A stretch of DNA of 64,000 bases, taken from positions 62,001 through 126,000 of the forward strand of contig CAJTMJ010000003.1 in NCBI GenBank assembly GCA_910577335.1. Reading direction: 5' to 3'. The notes under the pieces were generated by a model. The model made no database searches. It saw only the letters and a program-made list of their open reading frames with translations, and was not told the origin of the DNA. The translations under genes and the position numbers were made by a program. The DNA is from an uncultured Duncaniella sp. (GTDB lineage Bacteria; Bacteroidota; Bacteroidia; Bacteroidales; Muribaculaceae). Below are positions 1 to 7,797 of this stretch, in pieces (position 1 is the first letter of the stretch; each line of letters opens with the position of its first letter).

Positions 1-549
1 AGCGCACGACATCCCCTTCCGGCTTGGATTCGAGTTCGGTTTCAGCGACGAGTTTTACCGCACCGCTGTTTTTCACATCCCCTTTGACTATACTGTCCAC
101 GAGATAGGACCCTTGGCGAGGTATGTATGCCTTGATCTCCCCGGTGTTCACGATATACTGGTCAGCCGTCTCGGTTACATATCCTTGGGGAGCAGCGGTT
201 TTACTTTTTTTACGTTTCTTAGGGGCATCCTTGGGGAGGATGGTCACTTTATCGTTTCCGGCAGGGATTACAGCCGAGAAGCCGCCCCATTTCACCGATC
301 CGTCGGGCCAGTAAGCCAATACCCAAAAATCGTGTGGCAGAGTCTGACCGTCTGCCGAGGTCATTATAAATTCATTGCCGGGTTTTACGGCGCCCTTGTC
401 AAAAGGTACTCCAAAACTACTCGGTGTGCTTACTGTCGGGGTCGTTCCTATCCACTTCAGATCGACCTCCTGAGCTGATTTTTCAGCGGCTGCTGCAGGT
501 ATGAATCCTGACAGTAACGTTGCTATCGCAATCAGTACTTTTCTCATGG
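1..549 (-). CDS. exo-rhamnogalacturonan lyase / YetA-like protein, N-terminal part
   Basis: The gene starts with ATG at 549 and runs off the left edge, so only the first 183 codons are seen. It has a signal peptide (MRKVLIAIATLLSG, cleaved near AAAA at about residue 20). A stretch with the pattern GVPFDKGAVKPGNEF, then LPHDFWVLAYWPDGSVKWGG, then an AVIPAG segment matches the N-terminal RIFT-barrel domain of the PcRGLX/YetA family. Members of that family are exo-acting rhamnogalacturonan lyases or are uncharacterised secreted proteins. A Lys-rich insert (PKKRKKSK) follows. It lies 69 bp downstream of apbE on the same strand, with no obvious terminator between. The catalytic domain lies outside the window, so substrate and family number cannot be judged. 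Confidence 0.6.
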
Positions 550-618
550 TAAATAATTGATAATGTTAAGTGTCCTTATGTGAAGGACAATAATTAGAAT
601 ATAAATGACGTAAATTTT

Positions 619-1605
619 CTATCTCATTATAGGCGGAAATCCCGGAGTGGCGGCAATTGTGTCGGCTGTGACAAGCAACGCTTCCACACCATTGATTTTC
701 GACAGCATATCCATAGCCTCCCCGCAGGTCATAGCCATACATGAGGTGGCGTATGCGTCGGCAAGCATGGCGTTTGGCGCTATCACGGTAGCCGACAGCA
801 GGTCGGTCTGTGCGGGACGTCCCGTGGTAGGGCTTATTGTGTGCCAGACTTTCCCTTCGGCGGTCTGACGATAGTTTCTGTAATTGCCTGACGTTGCTAC
901 GCCGCCATTGCCCGGCTCTATCACCGCCATGCGCTCATGCACCACGGCTGTGTCGTTGTCAATAGGGGCGTCGATCATTATGCGCCAATTCTTGTTTCTC
1001 GGATTTGTGCCGTTCAAGGCGATCTCCCCGCCTATTTCAACCATGAAATTCTCACAGCCGTTGCGCTTAAACATCTCACCGATAAGGTCGCAGCCGTATC
1101 CCTTGGTGATGGCTGAGAAATTGAATTCCGTTGCCTGATTCTTTTTCCGAATCTCTCCGGAGGGGAGCAGGGCACATTCGGATATCCCCACCAGAGCTTT
1201 TATACTGTCTATAGTGGCTTGTGTGGGTTCTATCCCGGTCTTCTTGTACCCGAATCCCCACAGGTTTATGAGTGGAGCTACAGTGGGGTCGAAAGCTCCG
1301 AGGCTGTTCCGGTTTACCTCCTGCGATGCGAAGAATATGCGGCGCAGAAGTGTGTCAGCCACAGCTTCCTCACCTTTGTTAATGCGTGATATGAGTGAAT
1401 TTGCGTTGAAAGGTGAGAGTGACATCTCAACCTGTTTCATCACTGAGCGGATGGAGTCGTCAAGCTCGGTCTCCGACTGGTATGTGATGTGGTAAGTGGT
1501 GTTCCAGACAGCGCCTTCAGCCGAGCGGAAATGTGTCGGTCGCGAGCAACTTAATGTGACGAAAAGAACTAATAGGTATGCGATATGTTTAAAAATATGG
1601 GGCAT
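619..1605 (-). CDS. apbE: FAD:protein FMN transferase (ApbE family lipoprotein)
   Basis: 328 aa. The N-terminus is a lipoprotein signal with lipobox LSC, lipidated Cys at 20, so it probably acts on the periplasmic side. ApbE proteins attach FMN covalently to threonines of flavoproteins such as RnfG, RnfD and NqrB/C. Family marks are KGYGCDLIGEMF with a following EIGGEIALNG, and HTISPTTGRPAQ with a downstream DAYATSC, the Mg/flavin-binding part. Length is typical. It is divergent from the DJ-1 gene, with its own TAnnTTTG box 17 bp upstream of the ATG. RnfB and RnfC lie 12 kb away, but the usual flavinylated Rnf subunits are not in the window, so its client is unknown. Confidence 0.92.
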   Translation of the reverse strand: MPHIFKHIAYLLVLFVTLSCSRPTHFRSAEGAVWNTTYHITYQSETELDDSIRSVMKQVEMSLSPFNANSLISRINKGEEAVADTLLRRIFFASQEVNRNSLGAFDPTVAPLINLWGFGYKKTGIEPTQATIDSIKALVGISECALLPSGEIRKKNQATEFNFSAITKGYGCDLIGEMFKRNGCENFMVEIGGEIALNGTNPRNKNWRIMIDAPIDNDTAVVHERMAVIEPGNGGVATSGNYRNYRQTAEGKVWHTISPTTGRPAQTDLLSATVIAPNAMLADAYATSCMAMTCGEAMDMLSKINGVEALLVTADTIAATPGFPPIMR

Positions 1606-1621
1606 GTGATGAAAATTTCCC

Positions 1622-1661
1622 CAAAATTAGTAAAAGAAATCGATACTTAATGTTAAATTTG
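1622..1661. promoter_or_regulatory. divergent promoters for apbE and the DJ-1 gene
   Basis: On the minus strand TAATTTTG (1622-1629) matches the Bacteroidetes -7 consensus TAnnTTTG for apbE and leaves a leader of only about 12 nt. On the plus strand TAAATTTG (1654-1661) fits the DJ-1 gene, with a leader of about 45 nt. No convincing -33 TTTG is seen for either. Confidence 0.5.
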
Positions 1662-1711
1662 CGGATGTATCTCACATATAAACATAAAAACTCATATAAA
1701 ATAACTGAATT

Positions 1712-2266
1712 ATGAAAAAGACTTACCTTTTTTTAGCAGACGGTTTTGAGGAAACTGAAGCTTTGGCAACTGTGGATTTGCTTCGCGGAGCGGGCGTGAA
1801 AGTGGAAATGGTGTCAATAAATGAAACTGTGGCTGTCAAAGGAGCGCATGACATAGAGGTGGCTGCCGACAAGGTGTTGGGGCAGGAAGATATGTCGGAC
1901 GCTGAAATGCTTATCCTCCCCGGCGGTATGCCCGGAGCCTCCAATCTGGCTGCTAATGCGCAAGTGTGTGAACTGCTCACAGCCCAGCATGAGCGCGGAG
2001 GTAAGATTGCCGCTATATGCGCCGCTCCGGCAGTGGTGCTTGCTCCGCTCGGCATCGTTGACGGATATGACGCCACATGCTATCCCGGTTTCGAGGAAGG
2101 TCTGAGCGCCGGTGGTGCCTACACAAAGCATCAGCGTGTGGTGGTTGACCGTGATGTCATCACAGCCAACGGTCCATCGTCAGTTTTCCCGTTCGCACTT
2201 TCAATAGTTGAGGCGCTGAAGGGTCAGGATGCCGCCGATGAGGTAGCGGCAGGGATACTCCTTTGA
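1712..2266 (+). CDS. DJ-1/PfpI family protein
   Basis: 184 aa cytosolic protein of the DJ-1/YajL/ThiJ type. The nucleophile elbow reads AAICAAPAVVL with the reactive cysteine at about C103, and the acidic partner is E16 in GFEETEA. Other landmarks are LPGGMPGA near residue 70 and GPSSVFPFAL near the C-terminus, both typical of the DJ-1 subgroup. Such proteins act in oxidative or carbonyl stress (glyoxalase or protein/nucleotide repair roles are debated). It is followed by two thioredoxins, a context that suggests redox stress handling. The exact reaction cannot be told from sequence. Confidence 0.9.
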   Translation: MKKTYLFLADGFEETEALATVDLLRGAGVKVEMVSINETVAVKGAHDIEVAADKVLGQEDMSDAEMLILPGGMPGASNLAANAQVCELLTAQHERGGKIAAICAAPAVVLAPLGIVDGYDATCYPGFEEGLSAGGAYTKHQRVVVDRDVITANGPSSVFPFALSIVEALKGQDAADEVAAGILL

Positions 2267-2358
2267 ACTTTTGAACTTTTGAGAGTGTGTCTATGTTATA
2301 AAATCACGAAGAAGTGATATTTTGATCATAAACACAATCTCAATAAATCTAAGGAATT

Positions 2359-2667
2359 ATGAATGATTTTAATGAAATAATCAATAGTGGGAAACCTACC
2401 TTGGTGGATTTCTTCGCTACATGGTGTGGCCCTTGCAAAATGCAGTCACCCATCCTTGAGCAGTTGAAAAATAAGGTCGGCGATGCGGCTACCATAGTCA
2501 AGATTGACGTTGACCGCAACCCGGAACTGTCAGCCAAGTATCAGGTCCGTTCAGTGCCGACATTGATCATATTCAAGAACGGTGAGCCTCAATGGCGTGC
2601 CTCAGGTCTTCAGCAGCTTGAGGTGCTTGAAGATAAATTGCGTATTCAGGAAGAACCCGGCAAATAA
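2359..2667 (+). CDS. trxA: thioredoxin
   Basis: 102 aa, a full thioredoxin fold with no signal peptide. The active site WCGPC lies at residues 22-26 and the cis-proline loop reads RSVPTLIIF. It reduces protein disulfides in the cytosol with thioredoxin reductase. It precedes a second thioredoxin-like gene by 9 bp, so the two are probably co-transcribed. A third thioredoxin is found at 51476-51796, next to dnaE, and is closer to the housekeeping form. Confidence 0.93.
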   Translation: MNDFNEIINSGKPTLVDFFATWCGPCKMQSPILEQLKNKVGDAATIVKIDVDRNPELSAKYQVRSVPTLIIFKNGEPQWRASGLQQLEVLEDKLRIQEEPGK

Positions 2668-2676
2668 TTATGGCGT

Positions 2677-2973
2677 ATGGATATGAACGAACTGCAGAAG
2701 GCTCTTGAGGGTTCGCTCCCGGTATTGATTGAGTTTTATGCCACATGGTGCCCTCATTGCCAAAGGATGATGCCCGTTATCGCGGAACTGAGAGATGACC
2801 TTGACGGCAAGGCTGAAATCTTTCAGATAGAAGGCGACGACCATACCGAACTTATGGATAAGTTCGGAGTGAAAAGCTACCCTACTTTTATCGTCTATAA
2901 GGATGGTAAGGAGGTATGGCGCGACAGCGGTGAAATGCCGTACAATGAATTGAAAAAGCATATTGTTGATTGA
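2677..2973 (+). CDS. thioredoxin-like protein with WCPHC active site
   Basis: 98 aa thioredoxin fold without a signal peptide. The active site is WCPHC (residues 24-28) in place of WCGPC. A Pro-His pair between the cysteines raises the redox potential in DsbA-like proteins, so this one may be more oxidising than its neighbour (inference). The cis-Pro motif is KSYPTFIVYK. It follows trxA by 9 bp and ends just before a strong hairpin that should terminate the pair. Confidence 0.88.
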   Translation: MDMNELQKALEGSLPVLIEFYATWCPHCQRMMPVIAELRDDLDGKAEIFQIEGDDHTELMDKFGVKSYPTFIVYKDGKEVWRDSGEMPYNELKKHIVD

Positions 2974-2996
2974 CGAACTCGTCAATTTGAGTTATT

Positions 2997-3039
2997 GACA
3001 TTCCCCATGTTTCGTGACTATCGAAATGTGGGGAATGTC
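2997..3039. terminator. bidirectional terminator between the thioredoxin pair and the convergent unknown gene
   Basis: Arms 2997-3014 and 3022-3039 pair over 18 bp with two G-T wobbles, around a 7-nt loop. The right arm lies inside the end of the convergent minus-strand gene, whose stop codon is at 3018-3020, so this stem also encodes that protein's last residues. Confidence 0.75.
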
Positions 3040-3551
3040 TGTAAATGACTGTTGAGATTCTTACGGCGGTTACGGGAGAGCTGGCGGTCTAATTCACGCC
3101 GTTGGCGGCGGCTCAGGGTGTTCGCTCCGCTCTGTTTTGTGCGATATATTGCCTCGTCGGCTGTCATCCGATCCTTCTCGGGAGTAATAGTCTTATTTTC
3201 CGGAGTGTCTTGGGGCTTGGTTTCGGCAATGTCTGTTAAGGCGGCTTCACGGCGTAGCATAGCCCGGCGGCGGGCGTCCGATGAGCGCTTCATGGCTTTG
3301 TCGATTTCAGGGCGTATGATATGGAACGCTATCACCGCTTCCTGTGATGATTCACACTTTATCGGGTCAATGGCTGTTCCGTCGATGTAACTGTCAAGCA
3401 GGTTGACGGCTTCCATGTAGGCGGTTTCATTGCAGAGATGGGATAGGAGTGTCACTTCCAGTCTGTTTTTGAAATCACGGTATGCCTTGTCGGAGATGGG
3501 ACGACGAATTTTTGCTGACTTTTTGGGAGCTTTGTTATCACAGTTTTTCAT
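3018..3551 (-). CDS. hypothetical basic protein
   Basis: 177 aa, not recognised. It is very basic and predicted helical. An N-terminal helical part holds the pattern SQEAVIAFHIIRPEIDKA, followed by an Arg-rich run (KRSSDARRRAMLRRE), a Pro/Glu-rich linker, and a C-terminal basic helix (SRRQRRELDRQLSRNRR). The IRPEID...RSSDARRRA pattern recalls small proteins seen in Bacteroidales accessory regions, but I cannot name a family. It has its own TAnnTTTG box upstream and lies 57 bp downstream of hipT on the same strand, so it may be an accessory gene of that locus. A nucleic-acid-binding role is only suggested by charge. Confidence 0.7.
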   Translation of the reverse strand: MKNCDNKAPKKSAKIRRPISDKAYRDFKNRLEVTLLSHLCNETAYMEAVNLLDSYIDGTAIDPIKCESSQEAVIAFHIIRPEIDKAMKRSSDARRRAMLRREAALTDIAETKPQDTPENKTITPEKDRMTADEAIYRTKQSGANTLSRRQRRELDRQLSRNRRKNLNSHLQTFPTFR

Positions 3552-3590
3552 AGCGCATGGAAATTAAGAGGTTGTTTAATAATCACACTG

Positions 3591-3598
3591 CAAAGATA
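3591..3598 (-). promoter_or_regulatory. -7 box for the basic hypothetical gene
   Basis: TATCTTTG on the minus strand, 40 bp upstream of the ATG at 3551, matches TAnnTTTG and sits just past the stop codon of hipT. It would allow transcription apart from the hip operon. Confidence 0.4.
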
Positions 3599-3607
3599 AT
3601 ACCCCAT

Positions 3608-4564
3608 TCATCCCAAAAGGTGCGAAAAATTCAATTTGTTTGACATTTCTTCAATTTTACGATGATATTCGATTTTCAGTTCTTCTGACAGAAAGGACTC
3701 ATCGATAAGGCTATGCCATTTGGGAATTGCTTTTGAGAATCGTTTAAAGAGATTAGATATTGATTTTTCATCCATACCGCTTTCCGACATAGCTTTCTCG
3801 AAATCCTCGCGTTTGATTCGCTTTTTCTTCCCGTTAAGCGTAAGAGCAAGTTCTTCGTCATCTTCCGGCATGACTATGGCTGTTGATAACAGGTCGTATG
3901 CCGGCGTCAGCATATAACTATCAGTGGGTCGATACAGCGAAAAATTTTTCAAATGCATGTCCGAATTGCCTGTTATCCAAGAAAATAAAACTACTTCCCA
4001 AAAGTTGACCACATCAAGAAGTGGAGCAGAAGAATACTTACGAATCAGTTTAGAAATACGCTCGTATGAACCTTTATACTTATCTTCAGTAAGACGTTCA
4101 GATAACTGACACATATCTTCCATGGCTATCTTTTCGCCTTTTTTTGTTCGGTCAACTCTACGTGTTATATAGCACAGTTCTCCATTGGAGAAACGAATAA
4201 GTGAATGTGGCACTGTTTTTATGCCGACGGCTTCTGCCATGTGCATTGTCAGGTCTTCATTTTCAGGTAGATTAGCAAAGCTATCGGTTTGAGGTTTGAG
4301 AATGAATCTGCCCCAAAGTCCGACTATGGTGAAGCGTTGCGGTTCTCCGTTTCCTCCACGTGTAATGTCGAGCGATAACTTTGCCTGAACCCCGGTCACA
4401 GTTGTGCTTGCAGTGACAATCTCTTGTGCCAGTTCCTTGATATTGTCACGTGTGTATGGTAATGAGGGGATAGTCGCAGTTTCGAATATTTTACGGGCAC
4501 ATCCTTTGTGGTAATCTACCTCTCCGACAGCCAATGGTTTATAGCAATACAGGCATTTATTCAT
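3608..4564 (-). CDS. HipT-like serine/threonine kinase toxin
   Basis: 318 aa, equal to HipA without its N-terminal subdomain. It starts with a Cys/His cluster (C4, C7, H19, C22) common in HipT-like kinases. The Gly-rich loop is TVTGVQAKLSL (residues 55-65), the kinase Asp motif is GNSDMHLKN, and the metal-binding Asp is in PAYDLLST. HipA-type kinases phosphorylate aminoacyl-tRNA synthetases and stop growth. In the described HipT the residues before GVQ are Ser-Ile-Ser and are autophosphorylated; here they are Thr-Val-Thr. One base separates the stop of the hipS-like gene from this ATG, so the three genes form one operon. Confidence 0.88.
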   Translation of the reverse strand: MNKCLYCYKPLAVGEVDYHKGCARKIFETATIPSLPYTRDNIKELAQEIVTASTTVTGVQAKLSLDITRGGNGEPQRFTIVGLWGRFILKPQTDSFANLPENEDLTMHMAEAVGIKTVPHSLIRFSNGELCYITRRVDRTKKGEKIAMEDMCQLSERLTEDKYKGSYERISKLIRKYSSAPLLDVVNFWEVVLFSWITGNSDMHLKNFSLYRPTDSYMLTPAYDLLSTAIVMPEDDEELALTLNGKKKRIKREDFEKAMSESGMDEKSISNLFKRFSKAIPKWHSLIDESFLSEELKIEYHRKIEEMSNKLNFSHLLG

Positions 4565-4565
4565 C

Positions 4566-4895
4566 TCAAATCTCCTTATCCTCCATAGGTGTGATACTAA
4601 CGTTTCCTATACAGTCTTTGCAACAGGCAAGCAACAGTGAGAATCTATCTCGTGCTGATATTTTCCAGCTTTGCTCGGCTATGTTGAGCAGCCAGCCTTC
4701 CGGGATCAGTCCATCAAAGAACGAAAACAGAACCTTATCACGATAAGGTTTATCGGTTAATGGCAAGGTCAAGCTAACCACTTCCGATTTGTCGGATTTG
4801 ATATATTCTGAATCATATTGGAATTCATAACCCATATCATCCTCTGTCAATATTCCGGCGAATGTATTGCTAACGTATACTTTTGCTTGTTTCAT
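4566..4895 (-). CDS. HipS-like protein (HipA N-terminal subdomain 1)
   Basis: 109 aa, matching only the N-terminal subdomain of HipA: a short beta-rich start (KVYVSNTFAGILTED) followed by the typical SLTLPLTDKPY and FFDGLIPEGW motifs. In the three-gene HipBST systems this separate small protein, not HipB, is the antitoxin that blocks HipT. The start overlaps the hipB-like stop by 4 bp (ATGA), implying translational coupling. It is a separate gene and not a frameshifted HipA, since its stop and the next ATG are cleanly arranged and the length matches HipS. Confidence 0.85.
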   Translation of the reverse strand: MKQAKVYVSNTFAGILTEDDMGYEFQYDSEYIKSDKSEVVSLTLPLTDKPYRDKVLFSFFDGLIPEGWLLNIAEQSWKISARDRFSLLLACCKDCIGNVSITPMEDKEI

Positions 4896-5095
4896 AAGGC
4901 AGCGATTTTACCGGGTTGCATTGCGGCTCCGAATAGAGCAAGTACTTGATTTACTTTATCAAGGCGGAGGGTTTCCTTTCCCTGTTCAAGTTCACGCACA
5001 AAGCGTAATCCAACTCCGGATTTTTGGGAGAGGTCAACTTGTGTAAGTCCATACTGCTTACGCATCTCCTTTACATATTTTGCTAATTGAGTCAT
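4892..5095 (-). CDS. HipB-like XRE-family repressor
   Basis: 67 aa helix-turn-helix protein with the pattern YGLTQVDLSQKSGVGLRFVRELEQGKE, the form common in HipB proteins. The ATG at 5095 is chosen over an upstream TTG because the upstream codons fall inside an operator palindrome. HipB dimers bind operators before the operon and repress it, and HipB usually helps the antitoxin. First gene of the hipB-hipS-hipT operon. A TAnnTTTG box at 5117-5124 would put the transcript start at the edge of an operator. Confidence 0.85.
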   Translation of the reverse strand: MTQLAKYVKEMRKQYGLTQVDLSQKSGVGLRFVRELEQGKETLRLDKVNQVLALFGAAMQPGKIAAL

Positions 5096-5100
5096 GATAA

Positions 5101-5197
5101 TATACCCTTTTGGGTGCAAAATTAATAAATAATATGATTTTATACTATATAGGGTATAAAATAATTAAATCAAAGAGGATTTATACCCTTAAGGGTG
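5101..5197. promoter_or_regulatory. hip operon promoter with three operator-like sites
   Basis: Two near-identical 16-bp palindromes, TATACCCTTTTGGGTG (5101-5116) and TATACCCTTAAGGGTG (5182-5197), flank a third, half-degenerate site (5141-5158, reading TATACCC on the minus strand). Centres are about 40 bp apart, close to four helical turns. The minus-strand -7 box TAATTTTG is at 5117-5124, so the first site covers the leader, the second the -33 region, and the third lies further upstream. HipB autoregulation is the expected use. Confidence 0.7.
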
Positions 5198-5226
5198 TAG
5201 TATCGGTAATGGCAATAGGAGGATGG

Positions 5227-7797
5227 TCAGAAGCGGAATTGGAGGGAGGCGAGGATGGTGCGGGGACGGATGGAGAAGATGTGCTCCGAACGAGACAAAG
5301 TGCCGTAGGTGACATACCGGTAGTGCCGACGGTCGAGGATGTTGTTGGCAGTTAGCGAAATACGTATCTTATTGGCAGGATGCCACACGGCAGAAAGATC
5401 GAGCAGGACTAAGTTGGCGGTGCTACTGCTTTTGTCGGAGTCGCCCTTGGGAAAATGAGTGAGGTAATGCTCCGCTCCGGCAGTAAACTGGATGAAATCG
5501 TTTGGCATTAGCGAGAGCGCAAGGTTTTGAGTCAATGTTTGGTAGCTTGTATTGCCGCTCCGGTCTATTTTCAGGCGTGAATAGCCGCCCTTTGTCTCGT
5601 AATTCATTGAAAGCCATTTCAGTAACGAGCCTTTAAAATATGGTTGGACGGTAGCGGTGAGTTGGCGGTAAGGTATCATGTTGTTGTCACGCATAGATTC
5701 GGCAGAAGTGTTGGCTACAGATGCGTCAATGCCGATGACCATGCGTCCGTGTCCCAACCCCTTGCTTATTCCACCTTTTGCTGACCATGCATCGCTTGTG
5801 GATTTGTGACAGGCAAATGTAGAGATGATAAAGTCGTTGATAAATAGCTGATTGGAGGTAAGAGGAGAGCGTGAATGACTGTATGAGGCTGATGCGTTGA
5901 CAAACAACGCATTAAGCGGATTACGGAAGCGGTAGGAGATGTTTGCCGAGGTGGTCTGAGGGTATTTGCCAGAGCTTTCGGCGATGAACAGATTGCGGTA
6001 ATCGTTCAGAATCGGGGCGTCGATATAGGTATGGGGAGCCTCGGGCATAAGCGAATAGCTTACAGAAGCCGATATGTCGGACTTGGCAGTGACCTGTCGG
6101 CGCAGATATAACCACGGGAGAAGATTGATGAAATCATGCTCCCCTCGCAGAGTGTAATGTTCCCATTTCAGAGGGAACGAGAAAGATGCCCGCCATCCGT
6201 TGCGCTCATACTCCACTTTAGGTGTGGCGTATAGCTTGGAGATGAACGCATTATAGCGATTGGAATTGTCAAATTCAGCCATTCCGTTCAGCCGGGTGTT
6301 AAGATGATGATAGTTGAGGTCTGCGCCAGCCGACAGATGATATTTCCAGAAGCGTGACAGACGGGCGAAGCGTGTCTCGGTGGTGCTCCGGAAGTCAGTG
6401 ATGCCTATGCGTTGCAACGCTTCATTTTCGGCATTGACCCTCAGCCGGTCGGGGTTGTGGCTGAAGGAGTTGCGTGATGAGAGGGTGAACAGTCGGGTGT
6501 CGTTACGCTTCACAAGCTTTAGGTCGTTTGTGGCTGACAACGCACGTCGGTTGACCGACTGGCTGAGATCGTAAGTGCCGGTGATGGCTGAGTGTGACCT
6601 CTCCCAATCGGCGAGTAGATTCAATTTGTTTTTCAAGAAATACTCACGCTTGTTGACCTCGGCGTTAAGCTGGGCTGACAGCTCGTGCGATTGCGTGCGC
6701 AGGTCATTGCGTTGGATAAAGTCGGGGATTGACTGGCTGAAATAGTCGGTGGTCATGCCCGATGTATAGTCGAGACGGTCGCCCATATAGTTGAGTTTCA
6801 GCCGCATTGAGGTGTCTACAACACGCCATGCGGTTATGGCGTTGGCGAGCCATGAGAGATTGTCACGGGTGCGTTTCTCCGACAACGGCGCGTTTACAGC
6901 ATCGGCGGAGATATACTCGCCCCACAGCGATTCGGCATAGCCGTTTGAGAACATATCGTCATACGTGTGCTCCCTGATCTGTGTGGCGGGGTTCCAGCCG
7001 GTGTTGTCGGCTTTGAGGGTGAACATACTTTGTGCTTTAGGGGCTATGCGCATGGTGAAGAGCGAGCCGTCGAGCAGCAATGGCGTGACACCTGCGGCGA
7101 CTTCACCTACGCCTACCCATCGGCTACGGGCATCTTCCTTAAGCTTAAGGTTTATACCTGCCTCTTCGGGAAATTCTATGCCGTCGAGGGCTTTTACCGG
7201 CTGGTGGTTCTCCATCACTTCCACCGACTTAACATCCTTGTGGGAGATGTTTTCGGTGGCAAGCCCATACTGCCCGCCGAGAAAATCGTTGCCGTCAAGA
7301 TAGAATTTGTTGATAGGCTTTCCCTGATATTTTATAGTGCCGTCCTCTTCGACTTTTATGCCCGGGAGACGTTTTATCACGTCAATAATGGCATTGTCCT
7401 TCGCATTGGCGAATTTTTCAACGTTAAATACAAGTGTGTCACCTTTTGCGTATATGTCGGGAGCTTTGACTATCACATCCTTGAGCTGTGTGGCGGCAGG
7501 TGTGAGAGCTATTTTAGAAAAGTCGGCGGTGACAGGTAGTTTGAGCGGTTCGTAACCCATGCAGCGGAACGAGATAGAGTCAGTCCCGGCTTTGACGTTC
7601 AGGCGGAAAGCACCGGCGGCGTTCGACGAGCCGAACGACAATGGCTTGTCTGCCCGGTTGAGGGCTTGAATCACGGCTCCGATTACCGGCTCGCCGTTCT
7701 CGGCATCGATGAGAGTGCCTCGCAATTCGCCCGGAACAGCCGCCGAAGCGGTGAGTCCGAGCAAAAAGCAGAGTATAAAAAAGCTGTGTATTCTCAT
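5227..7797 (-). CDS. outer-membrane beta-barrel protein, TonB-receptor-like with carboxypeptidase-D-regulatory domain
   Basis: 856 aa with a signal peptide (residues 1-19). Residues about 22-95 form a carboxypeptidase-regulatory-like beta-sandwich (GTLIDAENGEPVIGAVI...). A plug-like part follows (LKDVIVKAPDIYAKGDTLVF, then IKRLPGIKVEEDGTIKYQGKPI), then a long barrel ending in a terminal aromatic (LQFRF). This type lacks a clear TonB box and is regularly coupled with GLPGLI proteins, as here: the GLPGLI stop overlaps this ATG by 4 bp. Substrate and function are unknown. The last gene of the pair, reaching to 30 bp from the hip operators. Confidence 0.85.
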   Translation of the reverse strand: MRIHSFFILCFLLGLTASAAVPGELRGTLIDAENGEPVIGAVIQALNRADKPLSFGSSNAAGAFRLNVKAGTDSISFRCMGYEPLKLPVTADFSKIALTPAATQLKDVIVKAPDIYAKGDTLVFNVEKFANAKDNAIIDVIKRLPGIKVEEDGTIKYQGKPINKFYLDGNDFLGGQYGLATENISHKDVKSVEVMENHQPVKALDGIEFPEEAGINLKLKEDARSRWVGVGEVAAGVTPLLLDGSLFTMRIAPKAQSMFTLKADNTGWNPATQIREHTYDDMFSNGYAESLWGEYISADAVNAPLSEKRTRDNLSWLANAITAWRVVDTSMRLKLNYMGDRLDYTSGMTTDYFSQSIPDFIQRNDLRTQSHELSAQLNAEVNKREYFLKNKLNLLADWERSHSAITGTYDLSQSVNRRALSATNDLKLVKRNDTRLFTLSSRNSFSHNPDRLRVNAENEALQRIGITDFRSTTETRFARLSRFWKYHLSAGADLNYHHLNTRLNGMAEFDNSNRYNAFISKLYATPKVEYERNGWRASFSFPLKWEHYTLRGEHDFINLLPWLYLRRQVTAKSDISASVSYSLMPEAPHTYIDAPILNDYRNLFIAESSGKYPQTTSANISYRFRNPLNALFVNASASYSHSRSPLTSNQLFINDFIISTFACHKSTSDAWSAKGGISKGLGHGRMVIGIDASVANTSAESMRDNNMIPYRQLTATVQPYFKGSLLKWLSMNYETKGGYSRLKIDRSGNTSYQTLTQNLALSLMPNDFIQFTAGAEHYLTHFPKGDSDKSSSTANLVLLDLSAVWHPANKIRISLTANNILDRRHYRYVTYGTLSRSEHIFSIRPRTILASLQFRF

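Noticed and set aside
573..591. 7-bp hairpin between apbE and the lyase-like gene
   Set aside because: Short, no T-run on either strand; not enough for a terminator call.
5110..5355. 81-codon plus-strand frame over the hip operators
   Set aside because: It runs through the operator palindromes and into the barrel gene antisense; composition is low-complexity Glu/Gly without family match.
6967..7539. 190-codon plus-strand frame inside the barrel gene
   Set aside because: Antisense to a well-supported outer-membrane protein and without recognisable content.
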